Source of the DNA: Treponema sp.
Lineage (GTDB): Bacteria; Spirochaetota; Spirochaetia; Treponematales; Treponemataceae
Reading direction: 5' to 3'
Assembly (NCBI GenBank): GCA_016296205.1
Contig: JAEDJS010000004.1
Location: forward strand, 1-63,099
Length of the DNA: 63,099 nucleotides
Part shown: positions 44,284 through 53,508 of the stretch, in pieces
How positions within the stretch are numbered: the stretch's first letter is position 1
Layout of the letters: the number at the start of each line of letters is the position of its first letter
Made by a program: the position numbers and the translations under genes
Notes under the pieces: model-generated
The model's database searches: none
What the model saw: the letters and a program-made list of their open reading frames with translations, nothing else
Told to the model about the DNA's origin: nothing

Positions 44284-44784
44284 TTATTTACCGCAGCACT
44301 TTTTGTATTTTTTGCCACTTCCGCATGGACAAGGATCATTTCTTCCAATCTTTTCTCCTTCGCGGATTACTGTCATTGGTTTGATGATGCCGTCGTTGTA
44401 GAGCCATTTTCCGTTTACTTTTTTAAAAGCAGAACGTTCGTGGTGAACTTCACGGATGCCTTTCTGTGTGTATGTGGCTTCAAATTCAACAATTCCTTCG
44501 TCATCGGCTTCAAGACCTTTTTCTGTAGAAAGAATTTTGAGACCGTGCCATGTACTTTTTTTGCTCCAGTCTTCTGTTGCCTGGCGATCAACTTCTGCAA
44601 GGTCTTCACCCTTTTCGTAAGTATTGATGATGTAATCGATTTCTTGTTTTACATAAGATGTGTAACGGGCACGCATTAATGCTTCTGCAGTTGGTGCATC
44701 TGCTTTGCCTTTAATATAAATTTCGCAGCATTCACTGTAACTCTTGCCGCTGCCGCAAGGACATAAATCTTTATTTTCACTCAT
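44284..44784 (-). CDS. YchJ-family SEC-C motif protein
   Basis: A 166 aa protein with two zinc-type SEC-C motifs, one at each end: LCPCGSGKSYSECCEIYI and NDPCPCGSGKKYKKCCGK. The centre (about 30-140) matches the YchJ/UPF0225 domain: EALMRARYTSYVKQEIDYIINTY then WHGLKIL. The biochemical function of the family is not established. SEC-C motifs bind zinc and often contact SecB or ribosomes. The ATG has no ribosome site, but TATAAT ends 7 nt upstream. Confidence 0.85.
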   Translation of the reverse strand: MSENKDLCPCGSGKSYSECCEIYIKGKADAPTAEALMRARYTSYVKQEIDYIINTYEKGEDLAEVDRQATEDWSKKSTWHGLKILSTEKGLEADDEGIVEFEATYTQKGIREVHHERSAFKKVNGKWLYNDGIIKPMTVIREGEKIGRNDPCPCGSGKKYKKCCGK

Positions 44785-44791
44785 GTTAAAG

Positions 44792-44820
44792 ATTATACAG
44801 AATTGGGGGAGTTAAGTAAA
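44792..44820 (-). promoter_or_regulatory. Promoter, leaderless type, for ychJ
   Basis: On the minus strand TTTACT (44815-44820), 17 bp, a perfect TATAAT (44792-44797), then 7 nt (CTTTAAC) to the ATG at 44784. Confidence 0.65.
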
Positions 44821-44826
44821 TATAAA

Positions 44827-45222
44827 CTAAGCCTCCAATTCAAAAAGTGGTTCTGGAGATGGTAATAATCCTGCGTATCCGTATGAGTTTGACTGTTGAG
44901 TCTGGGCTATTGCATCACGAATTCTGCTGGCATAATCATCAATAATATTGTTCATTGTATCTTCGTCTGCTGTGATGTACTGTTCCTGAGGTAAATCTGC
45001 GTCTGGACCTTTCATTGTAACAAGTTTATCAATAAGTCTATCCATCAATCTAAGGCGGTTAAGAGATACTCCCTGTTGATTTGGACCTGCAGCTGTGCCT
45101 TTAACGTGGTCGAACTGTGCATAAATCAATTCACTTGGTTTAACTGGAACATAGAGAGATGAACCATTTGCATAAACGGATTGATATTTTGAAACGTTGA
45201 TGTTAGCTGTATCAATAATCAT
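44827..45222 (-). CDS. Small conserved-looking protein of unknown function
   Basis: About 131 aa from the ATG at 45222, which follows GAGGTGAAGAAA. A longer reading from 45336 overlaps the upstream gene and has no start signal. The protein has no signal peptide or membrane helix. It has short polar and helical stretches (for example LIDKLVTMKGPDADLPQEQY). It does not match a family I recognise. It lies downstream of a solute-binding lipoprotein and aminotransferase on the same strand, and probably shares their transcript. Confidence 0.6.
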   Translation of the reverse strand: MIIDTANINVSKYQSVYANGSSLYVPVKPSELIYAQFDHVKGTAAGPNQQGVSLNRLRLMDRLIDKLVTMKGPDADLPQEQYITADEDTMNNIIDDYASRIRDAIAQTQQSNSYGYAGLLPSPEPLFELEA

Positions 45223-45277
45223 TTTCTTCACCTCTAAATTCAATTTCGGCGAAAAAATAAAAAAGATTAGGATAAAT

Positions 45278-46531
45278 TTAGTACTGTTTGGACCACTCTG
45301 CGATTCTGTCTTCCAGTGGTTCAATTTGCTGCACACGATTTGTGTCGATTGAATCCTGGAGGTAGGGATAAATTACTTTTTCTTTAAGTGACGGCCAGTG
45401 ATATGGAAGAATGTTTGGAGTTTTAAGTTTATCTTGTTCAGGAAGATTGCCCATCAACTGGTGCCAGTAAATTGGGTAGAATTTTTCATTTACGTTGATG
45501 ATTGAAGAAAAACCGCCGGCAATTCCAAATTTTTTGTCGTCCAGTTTCATTGCGTCTGTTCTTTCCAACAGTTTTTCCTGATTTTTTTCGTTAAGGAACC
45601 AGCTTACAAAAACTTCTGCTTTAGAAATGTTTGAAGATTTTTTATAAATTCCCATTGTAACAATATTGTCTTCTACAGGGAAAAATCCGTCTTCAAAAAT
45701 CCAGCGGAAAGAAATACCAGAAATTTGTTCAACAGAAAGAGAAAAAAGCTGATCACTTGTCATAGATGCAAACAAACAGTGCCCAGTAGAAACCTGTTTG
45801 TGTTCCGGCATGTATAAGTATTTAAATTGAAAGTTTTGTTCAGTAGTTGTATCTGTATTGCGGGAAAGTGACCATTCTTTTAAATATTGAACAGTTTCCA
45901 GCATGCTTTTTGAATCGTAGCTAAAAGAAGTGCCCTTTTCACGGAAATTTGCACCTTTTAGTTTTGTTACAAGATACAGAAATTCGCTGTCCCAGGAAGG
46001 TCCAAATCCCATGGAGGTATAGGCATCTGATTTATTTTTTGCATTGAACTGTGCGGCAATGCTTTCTATGTTTTGCAGATTAAGTGTTTTTGAATTTTCG
46101 CCCATGAGAGAATCATTTTTTGTGGAGAAAATTACTGCCGGAAGATTAAAACTTACTGGAAGCAAAAGCTGGTTGTCGCGGACTCTTCCGTATTCCATAA
46201 GCTGAGGATAAAAAATACTCCGGTTAATTTCTGAGCCCTGCAGTAAATAGTCAACAGAACGGAAATATTTTTTTGTTGAAGCATTTTTTAACCAGGGACC
46301 AATAATAATATCTGGCGGAAGTTCATCTTTAGGAACTGGAAGTGAACGAGCCGGCATTTCCTTGTAAACAAGAACGGCTTTTACTTTATTGTGACTTGCG
46401 TTGAAGGCTTCAATGTAAGAAGCAAATTGGGCATTGTCTGACCAAATGATTATTTTGTCACTTTTGGCGGGTTTGCAGGAGATTACTAATGAAGCAAGAA
46501 CAAGTCCTGCTAAAAGCGACAATTTTTTCAT
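45278..46531 (-). CDS. Extracellular solute-binding lipoprotein
   Basis: A 417 aa lipoprotein with signal KKLSLLAGLVLASLVISC (lipidated Cys19). The mature part begins KIIIWSDNAQFASYIEAFNASHNKVKAVLVY, the usual opening of family 1-type substrate-binding proteins for sugar or other ABC importers. Permease genes are not adjacent, so the partner lies elsewhere, or it is a sensory binding protein. AAGG lies 9 nt before the ATG. The gene is 14 nt downstream of an aminotransferase and seems co-transcribed. Confidence 0.8.
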   Translation of the reverse strand: MKKLSLLAGLVLASLVISCKPAKSDKIIIWSDNAQFASYIEAFNASHNKVKAVLVYKEMPARSLPVPKDELPPDIIIGPWLKNASTKKYFRSVDYLLQGSEINRSIFYPQLMEYGRVRDNQLLLPVSFNLPAVIFSTKNDSLMGENSKTLNLQNIESIAAQFNAKNKSDAYTSMGFGPSWDSEFLYLVTKLKGANFREKGTSFSYDSKSMLETVQYLKEWSLSRNTDTTTEQNFQFKYLYMPEHKQVSTGHCLFASMTSDQLFSLSVEQISGISFRWIFEDGFFPVEDNIVTMGIYKKSSNISKAEVFVSWFLNEKNQEKLLERTDAMKLDDKKFGIAGGFSSIINVNEKFYPIYWHQLMGNLPEQDKLKTPNILPYHWPSLKEKVIYPYLQDSIDTNRVQQIEPLEDRIAEWSKQY

Positions 46532-46545
46532 ATTACAACCTTAAA

Positions 46546-47838
46546 TTATTTTACAGTTTCTGCAACTTCGTAGATTGCTTTGTATACTTCCAGCAGTTTG
46601 CTCTGTGGAATTGAGCTGAAGGCAACGCGCAAAGTGTTTGCATCAATAGAAATAACACCGATTCCTTTTTCTGCAAGGAGCTTCTGGCGCAATTCATTTG
46701 ATTTACCGTTTGGCATATTAAAACTCATAAAGTAACCACTGTTAAAAGGAAGTGGTGTGAGTGTTGAACAAGTATTTTCGTTACAGAACTTTCTGACAAT
46801 CTTGTAGCGTTCACAAAGCATATTGCGGTATTCAAGTTTTTTTGCTTCGCTTGTTGGATTTTTAAATGCTTTAAGAAGCAAATTCTGAGAAGGAGTAGAA
46901 GAGCAGGAAACACTTGAACGGATTGCGCTGTTCAATTTTGTTACAAGTGCGTTGTACTGGTCGTCTGTCATTCCTTTGCAACCAAATGTGATGAATCCTA
47001 CACGGAATCCCCATGCAAACTCTTCTTTTGTTGGACCGTCGATTTTTGCGGCAAGAACATTTTCGTGCAAGTCTGCCAGGTATGCAAAAAGTGACTGAGC
47101 TTCGATATTGTCTTCGTAGTTAAGGCCAAAGTATGCATCATCACACCAAACCATAACTTTTTTGCCTTCTTCTGCCATTTTTTTGATGATTTCTACAAGC
47201 TGTTTGCGTTCATCAGAAGTTGGGCTGTATCCAGATGGATTCTGAGGGAAGTTAAGAATTACACGAACTGAACCACTTTCTGCTTCTTTTCTCATTGCTT
47301 CTTCAAGACCAGGAATGTTGAATTTTCCGTCTTTGAACATAGCAAACTGTTTAAATGAGGCATTACGGCGGGCATTTGCAATCAATGTGTAGTTGTCCCA
47401 TGAAGGATCTGCTGCCAGGAGACCTTTTGTTTCATCAAGGAAAAGGTCGGCAAGGTAAGAAATACCAGCAGAAAGTCCAGGTACTACAACTGGAAGAGAG
47501 ATGCTTTTTCCCTTAAGGTTAGGGTTTTTTGCAATCATTTTTTCTTTCCAGATTTCACGGAGTTCCGGGATACCAGCAGTTGGTGCATAAGCAACCAGTT
47601 CACGAGTTGTCATTGAAGGTACGCTTTCGTTGATTGATGGCAATGTTACAGGATTTCCGTCATCGCCCATACACATACCAATTGTGCCGTTTGCAAATGA
47701 TGCAGATTTTTTTGCTTCACCAGACTGAGCAATAATTCCTTTTGGGAAATAGAGTCTTGTGCCGAGATCAGAAAGGAGAGCTCCAGCTGTTGTGCCTTCC
47801 AATGTTTTATTCAATTCTTGTGCTAATTCGTTTAACAT
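46546..47838 (-). CDS. PLP-dependent aminotransferase, class I/II fold
   Basis: A 430 aa aminotransferase. The Schiff-base lysine is in GPTKEEFAWGFRVGF; NFPQNPSGYSPT and VWCDDAYFGL are the other PLP-binding motifs. The subgroup opens with a short helix and an early YAPTAGIPELREIW. It is a class Ib-like type with unclear substrate (possibly aromatic or branched amino acids). It has a divergent moxR gene. The ATG has no ribosome site; GATAAT (extended by TGT) lies 10 nt upstream, giving a leader of only a few nt. Confidence 0.85.
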   Translation of the reverse strand: MLNELAQELNKTLEGTTAGALLSDLGTRLYFPKGIIAQSGEAKKSASFANGTIGMCMGDDGNPVTLPSINESVPSMTTRELVAYAPTAGIPELREIWKEKMIAKNPNLKGKSISLPVVVPGLSAGISYLADLFLDETKGLLAADPSWDNYTLIANARRNASFKQFAMFKDGKFNIPGLEEAMRKEAESGSVRVILNFPQNPSGYSPTSDERKQLVEIIKKMAEEGKKVMVWCDDAYFGLNYEDNIEAQSLFAYLADLHENVLAAKIDGPTKEEFAWGFRVGFITFGCKGMTDDQYNALVTKLNSAIRSSVSCSSTPSQNLLLKAFKNPTSEAKKLEYRNMLCERYKIVRKFCNENTCSTLTPLPFNSGYFMSFNMPNGKSNELRQKLLAEKGIGVISIDANTLRVAFSSIPQSKLLEVYKAIYEVAETVK

Positions 47839-47848
47839 GATAAATTAT

Positions 47849-47876
47849 ATTATCACAATCAACGTAAAATAATCAA
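47849..47876 (-). promoter_or_regulatory. Promoter for the aminotransferase gene, very short leader
   Basis: On the minus strand TTGATT (47871-47876), 16 bp, GATAAT (47849-47854) with an upstream TGT. The ATG at 47838 is 10 nt beyond the -10. Confidence 0.45.
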
Positions 47877-47916
47877 GAATTTACTATAAATATAGTAAGA
47901 ATATTGGGAGAAAAAA

Positions 47917-48933
47917 ATGGAAGTAACAAAAAAACAGCTCAATGAATGTGCTGATTATATTCGTAAATGCCGTGATGAAGCATCCAGAAAAATTGTTGGT
48001 CAGTCAAAAATAGTTGACGGCATAATCACTGCAATGATTGCCGGCGGACATGTAATTCTGGAAGGTGTTCCTGGTCTTGCAAAAACACTGGCAGTAAAAA
48101 CAATTGCAGAAATTTCCGGGCTTGATTTTAAACGCATCCAGTTTACGCCAGATCTTTTGCCAGCCGATTTAACTGGTACTATGATTTATGAACAGGCAAC
48201 TGGAAAATTTACAGTTAGAAAAGGTCCTGTTTTTACAAATGTTGTTCTCGCTGATGAAATTAACCGTGCCCCGGCAAAAGTTCAGTCGGCACTTCTTGAA
48301 AGCATGGCAGAACATCAGGTAACAATCGGGGAATCAACTTATAAGCTTCCTGAACCATTTTTTGTTCTTGCCACACAGAACCCAATTGAGCAGGAAGGAA
48401 CATATAATTTGCCAGAAGCAGAGCTTGACCGCTTTTTGATGAAGCTTACTGTTCCATATCCAACTGCCGAAGAAGAAGTTGAAATCATTAAGCAGATGAG
48501 TGTAACAAACGAAGTAAGATTGAACCGTGTTTTTAGTGCATCAAGTTTGCAGAAATGCCGGGACGCAATTGAAGGAATTACAGCCGATGAAAAAATCATT
48601 CAGTATATTGTTTCAATTGTAAATGTTACTCGCCCAGAAAGTTCAAAAAAGCAGAATGAAAAACATGTTTCAATGAGTACAGCAAATAAACGCAATGATA
48701 TTTTGAGATATATTTCATTTGGTGCTTCTCCTCGTGCTGGAATTGCTCTCCTTAAATGTGCAAAAGTTGCAGCTCTTTTTGCGGGTCGTAGCTTTGTTTT
48801 GCCGGAAGATGTTCAGAAAATGGCAATCCCGGTTTTGCGCCACAGACTTGTTTTGAGTTACGAAGCAGCCGCCGATGGAATTATTGCAGATGATTTGATC
48901 GAAAAAATTCTTGCTCTTATGCCAGTTCCTTGA
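47917..48933 (+). CDS. MoxR-type AAA+ ATPase
   Basis: A 338 aa AAA+ chaperone. Walker A is GVPGLAKT (about residues 49-56), Walker B is VVLADEINRAPAKVQSALLESM, and sensor 1 is VLATQNPIEQEGTYNLPEAELDRF. MoxR ATPases mature or assemble protein complexes and sit typically with DUF58 and VWA proteins, which follow here. GGGAG lies before the ATG. This opens an operon of six genes to 54794. Its start is 79 nt from the divergent aminotransferase start. Confidence 0.9.
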   Translation: MEVTKKQLNECADYIRKCRDEASRKIVGQSKIVDGIITAMIAGGHVILEGVPGLAKTLAVKTIAEISGLDFKRIQFTPDLLPADLTGTMIYEQATGKFTVRKGPVFTNVVLADEINRAPAKVQSALLESMAEHQVTIGESTYKLPEPFFVLATQNPIEQEGTYNLPEAELDRFLMKLTVPYPTAEEEVEIIKQMSVTNEVRLNRVFSASSLQKCRDAIEGITADEKIIQYIVSIVNVTRPESSKKQNEKHVSMSTANKRNDILRYISFGASPRAGIALLKCAKVAALFAGRSFVLPEDVQKMAIPVLRHRLVLSYEAAADGIIADDLIEKILALMPVP

Positions 48934-48948
48934 TAGGGATTTAAAACT

Positions 48949-49839
48949 ATGAATCACAGAAATAATCAGGACCGTAATGAACTTGCTAAACGTGCAGCTC
49001 TTTTGCATTTGAGTTCACTTAGTCTGGCAAACGGTATGAAAAGCGGATCATTTAAATCTCTTTATCATGGTCAGGGTGTAGAATTTAGTGGTGTTCGAGA
49101 CTATTTGATTGGTGACGATATTCGTGCCATCGACTGGAACGTTACTGCAAGAATGGGAAAACCATACGTAAAAATGTTCGAAGAAGAGCACGAACTTAAT
49201 GTTTTTATTGTTGCAGACAGATCACTTTCCATGAACACTGGTGCCGAAAAACGCAGCCGCCTGGAAACAGCTATGGAATGCTGTGCCTTACTGACTTTGG
49301 CTTCATTGCAGAATTCAAGTCCGGTGGGAGCCGTTTTGTTTGATGGGGAAATTTCATTTTCTACAGCACCAAAAGGCGGGAAAAATCATGCATTGAGTCT
49401 TTTGTCGAAGTTTGAAGAAGAATTCAATCCCAAAAATGGATCTTATCTGGACAACGCTTTGCAGGGGGCGGGGAAACTTTTAAAGAAGCGCACACTGGTT
49501 TTAGTAATCAGTGATTTTAGAACAGAAGGTTGGGAACATCCGCTGGCATATCTGGCACAGCATCATGATGTGGTGGCAATAAGAATTACAGATCCTATGG
49601 ATGAAGAATTGCCGGATACAGGTTCCATTCCGTTTATTGATGTTGAAACTGGATATCAATGTGTTCTTCCAACCTCCAGTGTTCCTTTTAGAAAAGTCTG
49701 GCGTGAAGATAATAAAATGCGTGTTGATCTCTGGAAAAAAGAATGTATCAAACGGGGAGCATTCCCATTTTGTTTGAATACCCAGAGTGATGTGGCAGTT
49801 GAGCTTACCAGATTTTTTGCAGGCAGGAGTTCAATATGA
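48949..49839 (+). CDS. DUF58 domain protein
   Basis: A 296 aa protein with the DUF58 core: GVEFSGVRDYLIGDDIRAIDWNVTARMGKPYVK and then VFIVADRSLSM, which is VWA-like with a MIDAS-type DxSxS beginning DRSLS. It is the usual second gene after MoxR in bat operons and probably acts as client or partner for the ATPase. The gap to moxR is 15 nt and its stop overlaps the next start by 4 nt. Confidence 0.85.
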   Translation: MNHRNNQDRNELAKRAALLHLSSLSLANGMKSGSFKSLYHGQGVEFSGVRDYLIGDDIRAIDWNVTARMGKPYVKMFEEEHELNVFIVADRSLSMNTGAEKRSRLETAMECCALLTLASLQNSSPVGAVLFDGEISFSTAPKGGKNHALSLLSKFEEEFNPKNGSYLDNALQGAGKLLKKRTLVLVISDFRTEGWEHPLAYLAQHHDVVAIRITDPMDEELPDTGSIPFIDVETGYQCVLPTSSVPFRKVWREDNKMRVDLWKKECIKRGAFPFCLNTQSDVAVELTRFFAGRSSI

Positions 49840-50903
49840 AAAAATTCAATTTGAATTCTGCCAGAAAAATTTTTGCTTTATGGATTTTTTTGTTTGCTTG
49901 TATTTGCGGGGCAGCTGCTCAGAGCAGTATTAAAGTTCACAAGCAAATACTTACTCCTCAGCAGGTATTTGTTGGTTTTTCTTCTTGTAAACTGCAGTGT
50001 AATTTTTACAGTGCGGCAGATTTTTTTAGTATTGCAAGTCAGGAAAAAATAGAAAACAATGTTCTTAAACTGGATTTGACTGGTCCTCAATTTAAAGGCC
50101 TGGAAGAAAAATGTACAATTTTAAATGCGGTACTTAAACAGGATAAATTTGAAGGTTCGGAATATTCATTGGAAATTGATTTTATTCCGTGGCAGGCAGG
50201 AAGTCTTGTATTCCCTCCATTTGATTTGATTTCTCTTATCCGTGATGAACAGGACAGTGATTCTACAAAATGTATTATTGCTCTAAAACCGGTAAAGATT
50301 TCGTCTATTCTGGAAAAATACAATGAAACAACACTTAAACCTCCTGTTAGTCCAATTGAAATTCCTGGAACCAGTTATGCAGTCTGGACATTTATTGTTG
50401 CATTGATTCTTCTTCTCGTAATTATTTGCGCTGTTCTAGCAAAGCTTCCAAAAATTACTAGAAAAATTGCACAGATGAAGAGCCGTGTAGCCTTTAAGAA
50501 AAATGAAAAAAATACCACCAAAAAGTTAAATTCAATTCTAAAGAAAAAAATAACCGATGCTGATTTTGGTGAACAATGGCAAAAAATCATGCGCAATTAT
50601 TTGAACAGCCGGTTTGGATTCGACTTTTCTACAGTTCCTTCTTCAAGAATTGCAAAAGTAATTTCAAATGTTACCGGCGATATGCTGGACGAAAAAGAAG
50701 AAAGTGTTGTGATGAGTATATGCGCAATGTTTGTTCGAACTGATTATATTCGTTTTGCACAGGGTTCAATCGATTCAAAGTTATTGCCAAGTAACGAACA
50801 TAAAGCAGAATTTGCAAAAGGTGAACGTAAGGAAATTATCAAACGTTCAATTGCACTTATTCATTATCTGGATAATCCTGCTTCAATGGAGGAAGAACTA
50901 TGA
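49836..50903 (+). CDS. Bat-operon membrane protein of unknown function
   Basis: A 355 aa protein with a signal peptide (about residues 1-29, ending CICGAAAQS), a beta-rich periplasmic domain, one membrane helix (about 183-205, VWTFIVALILLLVIICAVL) and a basic cytoplasmic domain to the end. The arrangement is like the DUF4381/BatD-type proteins. I cannot assign it precisely. It is translated from an ATGA overlap with the DUF58 gene and overlaps batA similarly, so it is part of the complex by context. Confidence 0.7.
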   Translation: MKKFNLNSARKIFALWIFLFACICGAAAQSSIKVHKQILTPQQVFVGFSSCKLQCNFYSAADFFSIASQEKIENNVLKLDLTGPQFKGLEEKCTILNAVLKQDKFEGSEYSLEIDFIPWQAGSLVFPPFDLISLIRDEQDSDSTKCIIALKPVKISSILEKYNETTLKPPVSPIEIPGTSYAVWTFIVALILLLVIICAVLAKLPKITRKIAQMKSRVAFKKNEKNTTKKLNSILKKKITDADFGEQWQKIMRNYLNSRFGFDFSTVPSSRIAKVISNVTGDMLDEKEESVVMSICAMFVRTDYIRFAQGSIDSKLLPSNEHKAEFAKGERKEIIKRSIALIHYLDNPASMEEEL

Positions 50904-51901
50904 TCGATTTTGAAAACCCGGTTGTTTTCCTTTTACTGCTTATGATTCCTCTTCTTTACTTTTTGCGGAAGATTAAAATTTTTACGGGGCTTTCTTTTCC
51001 ATTAACTTTAAGCAACTGGAATGGAGCAGATTTTGAATACCGCAGACCTTTCAGGAATTTTTTAAGTGGATTAAGCAGGGTGCTATGTGTTGCTGGATTT
51101 ATCTGTGTTGTTATTGCCGCAGCAAGTCCTGTTGTTCATAAACAGGAAAAAGTTTATAACTCAAAAGGTTCGGAAATTATTTTTGTTGTAGACACAAGTC
51201 CGTCTATGAATGCAAAAGATATTGGAACTCTTACCAGAATTGAGGCAGCCAGACAATCAATTAAAACTCTGGCCCAGAGTAATACAGGCAGTAGTCTTGG
51301 TTTAATAGAAATGGCTGTGGAAAGTGCAGTTGCAGTTCCGCCAACAATGGACCGCACAAGTTTTTACAATTCTCTTGATAACATTGTAATTGGTGAACTG
51401 GGAGATGGTACTGCTCTGGGAGTTGGATTGAGCCATGCGGTATTCCATTTGTCCGCTTCTAATGCTCCTAAAAAAAGTATTGTGCTTATAACTGATGGAG
51501 AAAATAATGCAGGTTCAATTCATCCTTACACGGCAGCACATTTGATTAAAGAAAAAAATATTTCCCTTTATGTTTTAGGAATTGGAACAAAGGGAACTGT
51601 TCAGATGGAATATTCTGATCCTAAAACCGGCCGGATGCAGACTGGATATTATGAGAGCAATTTTGATTCAACTAAACTTGCACGGCTTGCCAGTGAAGGC
51701 GGCGGAAACTTTTTTGGAATAGAAACTCTTGGAAATCTTAGTCAGGCTTTGAATTCAATTTCCAGGCATGAAAGTGTTGTGCAGAGTTATCAGATGAAAA
51801 ATCACGATTCTCTTTACTACGATGAGTTTCTTCTTGCGGCTGCAATTCTTTTTGCTTTGGCATGGATTTTACGGAGAATTATTCTTGAGGAGTTGCTGTA
51901 A
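50900..51901 (+). CDS. batA: BatA-type VWA membrane protein
   Basis: A 333 aa VWA protein. Membrane helices lie near 8-24, 55-75 and 308-325. The VWA domain between has a metal-ion-dependent site (VVDTSPSMNAKD with DxSxS) and GDGTALGVGL as the TxD-like loop, then VLITDGENNAG. Bat proteins are linked to aerotolerance and stress in Bacteroides and spirochaetes, probably forming an inner-membrane complex. The stop overlaps the next gene by one base (TAATG). Confidence 0.85.
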   Translation: MIDFENPVVFLLLLMIPLLYFLRKIKIFTGLSFPLTLSNWNGADFEYRRPFRNFLSGLSRVLCVAGFICVVIAAASPVVHKQEKVYNSKGSEIIFVVDTSPSMNAKDIGTLTRIEAARQSIKTLAQSNTGSSLGLIEMAVESAVAVPPTMDRTSFYNSLDNIVIGELGDGTALGVGLSHAVFHLSASNAPKKSIVLITDGENNAGSIHPYTAAHLIKEKNISLYVLGIGTKGTVQMEYSDPKTGRMQTGYYESNFDSTKLARLASEGGGNFFGIETLGNLSQALNSISRHESVVQSYQMKNHDSLYYDEFLLAAAILFALAWILRRIILEELL

Positions 51902-53508
51902 TGAATTTTAGTATAGAACGTCCCTGGGCTTTTTACGGAATTTTAATTCTTATTCCAGTTCTGGGATTTGTGATTACAAAATACAGAAAGATGGTTCGTT
52001 TGCTGGCAATGGATAATTCTATTCGGGCTAGTAAAATGCTGTTTTCTAGTCTTAGACTTAGTTTTGTTTTTAGAACTGTTTGCCGTGCTCTTGCATGGAT
52101 TATGCTGGTGCTTGCATTTTCCGGAATTTCATGGGGAACAAATATGGTGGCAGTTCAGAAAAGCGGTGATGCAATCAGCATGGTTTTTGATATCAGTTAC
52201 AGTATGAATGCAACTGATGCCCCGGGAGGAATGAGCCGTCTTGAATCCAGCAGCCGGTATGCAAAAGAATTGATGGAACATTTGGAAGGGCAGAGTGTTA
52301 GTGCTGTTCTTGCCAAAGGTGACGGAATTATTGCAGTCCCATTAACTGATGATTATCCGGCAGTAGAATCTTTGCTTGATTCACTTTCGCCAAAATTGAT
52401 GACAAGTCAGGGAACAGATTTGGGCGCTGGAATAAAAGCGGCAATTATTTCTTTTCCTCAGCAGAGTTCACAGGCTGCCCACATCTGGCTTTTTACCGAT
52501 GGTGATGAAACAGAAAATACTTTGTCTTCTGCATTGAGTGACAGTATTAAATACGGAATTCCGGTTACAATCATTGGTTTTGGAACAGAAAGAGAAACAG
52601 AAGTTTTTGCAGGTGATGGTTCAAAAGTAAAAACAGCTATGCGTTCAGAAAAAATAGAAAAAATAATTGAAGGTGTTCAAAAGAAGAATTTAAAGAGAGG
52701 GTCTCAGACTGCAACTATAAAATTTATTGATGCTTCGGAGGTTGGTTCTGCATTCAGCATTCTTCAGGATTTGAATAGCAAAGACAGCACTGTTGTTGCT
52801 TATGAAGTTCAACCGGTAAGACGCAACGGACTGTTAATTTTCTTTGCAGTAATTTTCTATATTGTTTCATTTATTTTTGCGGAATTACATTTGCGCCACA
52901 GAAGCAGAATGCTGGCAATATCAATTGTTGCAGCAGGATTAATGTTTACTGGCTGTACAGGAAGATTCCAGGTAGGGAAAGAAATTCTTTACGGCAAACT
53001 GGAATGGAACAGAAAAGGTTATGACGAAGCAGTTGGTCATTTTATGAAGGCGATTGAAATTTCTCAGGAAACTGATGACAAGGATTTAAAGGAATATGCA
53101 CTTTACGGTTTGGCCAGCACTTATCTTATGAAGGACGAAGTAGAATCTGCAGTTGAACGGTTTGAGCAGATCAGCCCGGATGCCCCAGACAGTGTAAGGT
53201 TTGCAGTCTTATACAATTCAGGAATAATTGCCCACAGAAAAGGTGATTATGACAAAGCAGTTGAAGATTTTAAAAGTGCGCTGTTAATTGACGGTTCAAA
53301 CATAAATGCAAAAATCAATCTTGAAATTTCCCAGCAGCAAAAAGGTATAAATGCAAAAGCCAGGGAGCAGCAGATTACGGATGTGTCAAAAGGGTCCCAG
53401 GAGTCGGAGCTTGAACAGGCACTTTATTCAATTATTCGGGAGAATGATGATAACAAATGGAAAAATCAGCAGCAGGAATCAGAAAGCAGATCATCTCGGG
53501 ATTATTAA
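51901..53508 (+). CDS. batB: BatB-BatC fusion: VWA domain plus TPR repeats
   Basis: A 535 aa protein. Residues 1-80 hold two membrane helices. The VWA domain (about 88-300) has the MIDAS motif VFDISYSMNATD and LFTDGDETENT. After a third and fourth hydrophobic stretch (about 305-325 and 333-350, containing AGLMFTGCTGRF) comes a TPR region (about 370-480, two to three units). In other bacteria the TPR part is separate (BatC), so this is a natural fusion. The 3' end overlaps the next gene by 52 nt. Confidence 0.85.
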   Translation: MNFSIERPWAFYGILILIPVLGFVITKYRKMVRLLAMDNSIRASKMLFSSLRLSFVFRTVCRALAWIMLVLAFSGISWGTNMVAVQKSGDAISMVFDISYSMNATDAPGGMSRLESSSRYAKELMEHLEGQSVSAVLAKGDGIIAVPLTDDYPAVESLLDSLSPKLMTSQGTDLGAGIKAAIISFPQQSSQAAHIWLFTDGDETENTLSSALSDSIKYGIPVTIIGFGTERETEVFAGDGSKVKTAMRSEKIEKIIEGVQKKNLKRGSQTATIKFIDASEVGSAFSILQDLNSKDSTVVAYEVQPVRRNGLLIFFAVIFYIVSFIFAELHLRHRSRMLAISIVAAGLMFTGCTGRFQVGKEILYGKLEWNRKGYDEAVGHFMKAIEISQETDDKDLKEYALYGLASTYLMKDEVESAVERFEQISPDAPDSVRFAVLYNSGIIAHRKGDYDKAVEDFKSALLIDGSNINAKINLEISQQQKGINAKAREQQITDVSKGSQESELEQALYSIIRENDDNKWKNQQQESESRSSRDY